Assembly: GCF_000327385.1 (NCBI RefSeq)
Contig: NW_008708458.1
Location: 2,361,401-2,425,400, forward strand
Direction: 5' to 3'
DNA length: 64,000 nt
Origin: Lottia gigantea
Taxonomy: Eukaryota; Mollusca; Gastropoda; Lottiidae
Positions 60,995-64,000 of the stretch are shown here, piece after piece (the first letter of the stretch is position 1; each line of letters starts with the position of its first letter). Position numbers and translations under genes: made by a program. The notes beneath the pieces were generated by a model. It was not told the DNA's origin. It saw nothing but the letters and a program-made list of their open reading frames with translations, and searched no databases.

Positions 60995-63900
60995 TGTGTA
61001 CTACCACGTGAATTTCTTGAAATGAGTTAGAAATTGTTGTTACTAACCCAACAAACCCCAATCATCACTTAACGGCATACTTTCTTTTGGTGTACCTGGA
61101 TTCTAGATTTCCGGATGTACTCCCTTCCTCAATAGGAAAAACTAAGGGGTTCTTACATTACCTTATAGCTTAAAATCCAGATCTCTGACTTGACAATGCA
61201 CAAATTTTAACCCCACAAATTGAATCCGGTGATAATTAAGCGGATAACATCAGAGAAATCGGTGATATAATATGATATCGTGTATGTTTTGCATATTATG
61301 CAACTGCATTTATGAATGGACTGACTCGCTGAATCCATGAAAATTAATTCCCATAATATATTTATCATGATATGAATATCACTATAATAGAAAATGACTT
61401 AAAATAATATGCCTAGATTACAATTGAAAACAAACTTACTGGTTCTGTAAAGCGTCGAATAATGTCAAGGCGAGACGATGTTCACGAACACAATACCTTC
61501 CCGCCATAAAAATCCTTCAGGTTAACGACATAATCCTTTGCTATAATTGTCTGTCAAAGATTCTAGTTTTGTTTCAATATTTTTGAACTTTATCTTTAAA
61601 TACTTTCCCCATATTTTGAATTCGAGACACCTTACTTTCTTCAAATTTCGTCTAATAATAAAATGTCTCAAACACCTTATTCCACTTCTTGTTTTACTTT
61701 TTCACATACAGTTCAACTCTACATATCCGCTATTACATATTTGTATATACGACACACGATTAATTTTTCTCAATTTGTAATGCAAGAACCAATGTAGCAA
61801 TGAAAACGATAAAATGATTCAAGGAAATGTTAAAATACAAATATTATAATTCATTGATCTTCCATAGACAGTAGTCTATTGTTCACCGCTAGTCAGTACT
61901 ATCGCGATCATGCCCATGTGGCCGTCTTAGAACAAAACTGGCAGGTATGCTTGTTTGTGGAACCCGCCGTCTTTATTCCTATATCATAAATACTAATATT
62001 CATATCCATACTAGTTGTTCTGATCAGAAATTATGTCCAAAACACGTGTTGACAGTATAACAATCTCTATAAGTACTTGACGAAACCAACTAAATTCCAA
62101 AGCTGCCAGTAAAGATCGGTTCAAATGCAGAATTATTGATAAACTATACAAAGTGTTATGCACAATTCCTCAATTTATGCTGCTGGTTTGTTATTGCTTT
62201 CTATATAAATGTATATTGACTGCATAATAAATGATATTTTATTAATCAGTGAGATATGAGAAGATAATTGTCATTAACTTGATTGCATATTGTTCACATA
62301 AAGTCACTTTAACATAATGCGATGTTGCTTTATGACGTCCAAAATGAAAATAATACTGTTATTATGACAATCAACGCTATTCAGAAAGTGGAAACTGGTA
62401 TAGAACATCAAGGTTTCAGTCCAAATGATCTGAGTTGTCTTTCCAAATCATGAACATCACTGTCAAAAATACGCAACAACAAAAGGTCACATCGTGATTT
62501 GCAACCTAATAACGAGATTCTCATACAAAAGGAAAACTTCCCTTTAGGTAACTATAGATTTATGAAACTACTACCACTATTTTCAAATAGTCACCTTTGA
62601 AGAACAGAACGACCATGTTGATAGTGTTCATATCATTAAGGGCAATCAGATAATATTCCTATTTAAAACAATTCTAACGACACAGTTTTATGGTATACTA
62701 CTCCTGAGTTATATTGTACACAACGTGTCATCAATTTACATTATCAGGTGAAATTTTCCCATCCTAAAGGCATATTATACAATTTCCGTATTTTATCTGT
62801 AAAATAACTATAGGCTGCTGATGTATCACATAGTTGGCTATGGATGATCACCAAGTCACCATACGCTATAGTTTAACCTGTTAAATATGTAATACGGGAT
62901 TCTCCAGAGGCGCTCTCGCATACTTTTTTTTCGGAATCGTAAATAATCTTTGCATTAAATTAGGAGGACTAATTAACATATTTAACATATCAATTATTAT
63001 TGAGCACCACAGTTATTAATAATTAATATAAACCTCTATGGTACCCAATCCTATTCGAAACATTTTTACCACTTGCATTAGAAAGAATATTGTATAATCG
63101 CTCTATACAGTCGCAGGCTATGTCATGTTGCGTGTCAAGATAAACCAATCTTTCACCATCGAACACCAATCTTTCATGTCAAAAGCCTGCATAAAGGATG
63201 TAGCCGGCTTGTTGATTTTTGACTAAGCTTTGTCATACTTGGCACAATTAAAACGGTGATTTCTGTATGCCCACATTTACAAAAACAAAAATCATTTGAG
63301 AAGAGACGCTAACAAGTTTCGTTTTAAGGTGAGAGATTGTTTCCAAATTTTGTGAAACCGTGACCTTAAAATAGCAAAATCGCGCCCTTGGGCATAACGA
63401 TGCCGCCACTACTATGTTGGATTTTTAGCCTTAAGGCTTAATTCTAAAAAAGACGTTATTTGACATTGTCTTTAAAACTATGTATTGAATAATAAATAAT
63501 ATCTTCTTTGAAAATATTCAAATACTGATATCCTCAATTGTCCCTAGTGAGAGAAAAGCCGTGTCCCTCCCCTGACGATACATATATCGTTCTGCAACGT
63601 TGGGTCTCGAATACCAGTACACTCCCCTGACGATACGAGTATTTCGTTCTGCTTCATTGGGTCTCGATTCACAAGATTTCATGGTCTGCTTATTCGGATA
63701 TTACAGAATTCTTTGCAAACTTCCTTCCACTTCGTAAGGCTCCACTTCAATAAATACTGTATCACTCGATAGGCAAGGTATGTACACTATGTCGGAACTT
63801 GTCATATCACTCTCTATTTGTCCTTTCCACTGTGGTGGGTGATTGTCGCGAGCTTACAATCTTAATGTCTCTACTCTCTTGATGCCACTCCGTGCATAGA

Positions 63901-64000
63901 TTTATCAACTTGGTATACTCATGATCTTGATAAAGGATAGTATGAATGTGATTTTAGTATTTCTAATCTGATTCAAATTCAAATGCTATGTTCAGTAAAA
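60995..64000. other. No supported gene
   Basis: AT-rich beyond the minisatellite. Contains only the 55-bp-offset duplication at 63.57 kb and a 12-base repeat (ACCAATCTTTCA at 63144 and 63165). Confidence 0.45.
63567..63671. repeat. Tandem duplication, 55-bp offset
   Basis: CTCCCCTGACGATAC, TCGTTCTGC and TTGGGTCTCGA occur in order twice (from 63567 and from 63622) with a few differences between. Confidence 0.7.

Overview
This is AT-rich nuclear DNA from an animal, most likely an invertebrate. The reasons are very low coding density, no bacterial-style gene blocks, many A/T-ending splice-like motifs, short non-autonomous DNA transposons with terminal inverted repeats, 3'-anchored retroposon fragments, a Penelope-type fragment and several tandem arrays. 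I cannot name the species. No long open frame exists: the longest is 142 codons and looks like noise.

Coding content is sparse and must be read as small exons. The best complete model is a two-exon plus-strand gene at 51366-51754, encoding a 92-residue protein whose C-terminus is a hydrophobic tail-anchor-like segment. On the minus strand, exon-like blocks with consensus splice sites occur at 27051-27152 (34 codons), 15632-15711 (27 codons), 28384-28593 (serine-run block), 30747-30849 and 35983-36005. They may belong to one or more split minus-strand genes, but I recognise no protein family and the links are inferred. Weaker exon candidates lie at 6.7-6.9, 8.6-8.8, 14.2, 16.4 and 58.2-58.7 kb.

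Mobile DNA is the clearest content. It includes a Harbinger-like MITE (54586-54928) carrying a nested retroposon, and the same retroposon as a longer copy at 8157-8255 with a 14-bp target duplication. A hAT-type MITE (26316-26482) with a perfect 8-bp target duplication sits inside an older retroposon. That retroposon family recurs at 42381-42602 and 53849-54060, with shorter 3'-end matches elsewhere. There are also two copies of a TTAA-flanked MITE (about 4693-5014 and 59637-59957), two copies of a hAT-like repeat (5405-5692 and 27677-27811), fold-back elements at 32.3, 34.6, 50.0 and 55.0 kb, and LINE/Penelope relics around 17.6-18.7 kb.

Tandem repeats include a 488-bp minisatellite at 60503-60990, about 67-69-bp and 110-133-bp arrays near 46-47 kb, a diverged 198-bp duplication at 44.4 kb, and short duplications at 1.4, 45.2 and 63.6 kb. 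The remaining stretches look like ordinary intronic or intergenic sequence in which I see no supported feature.
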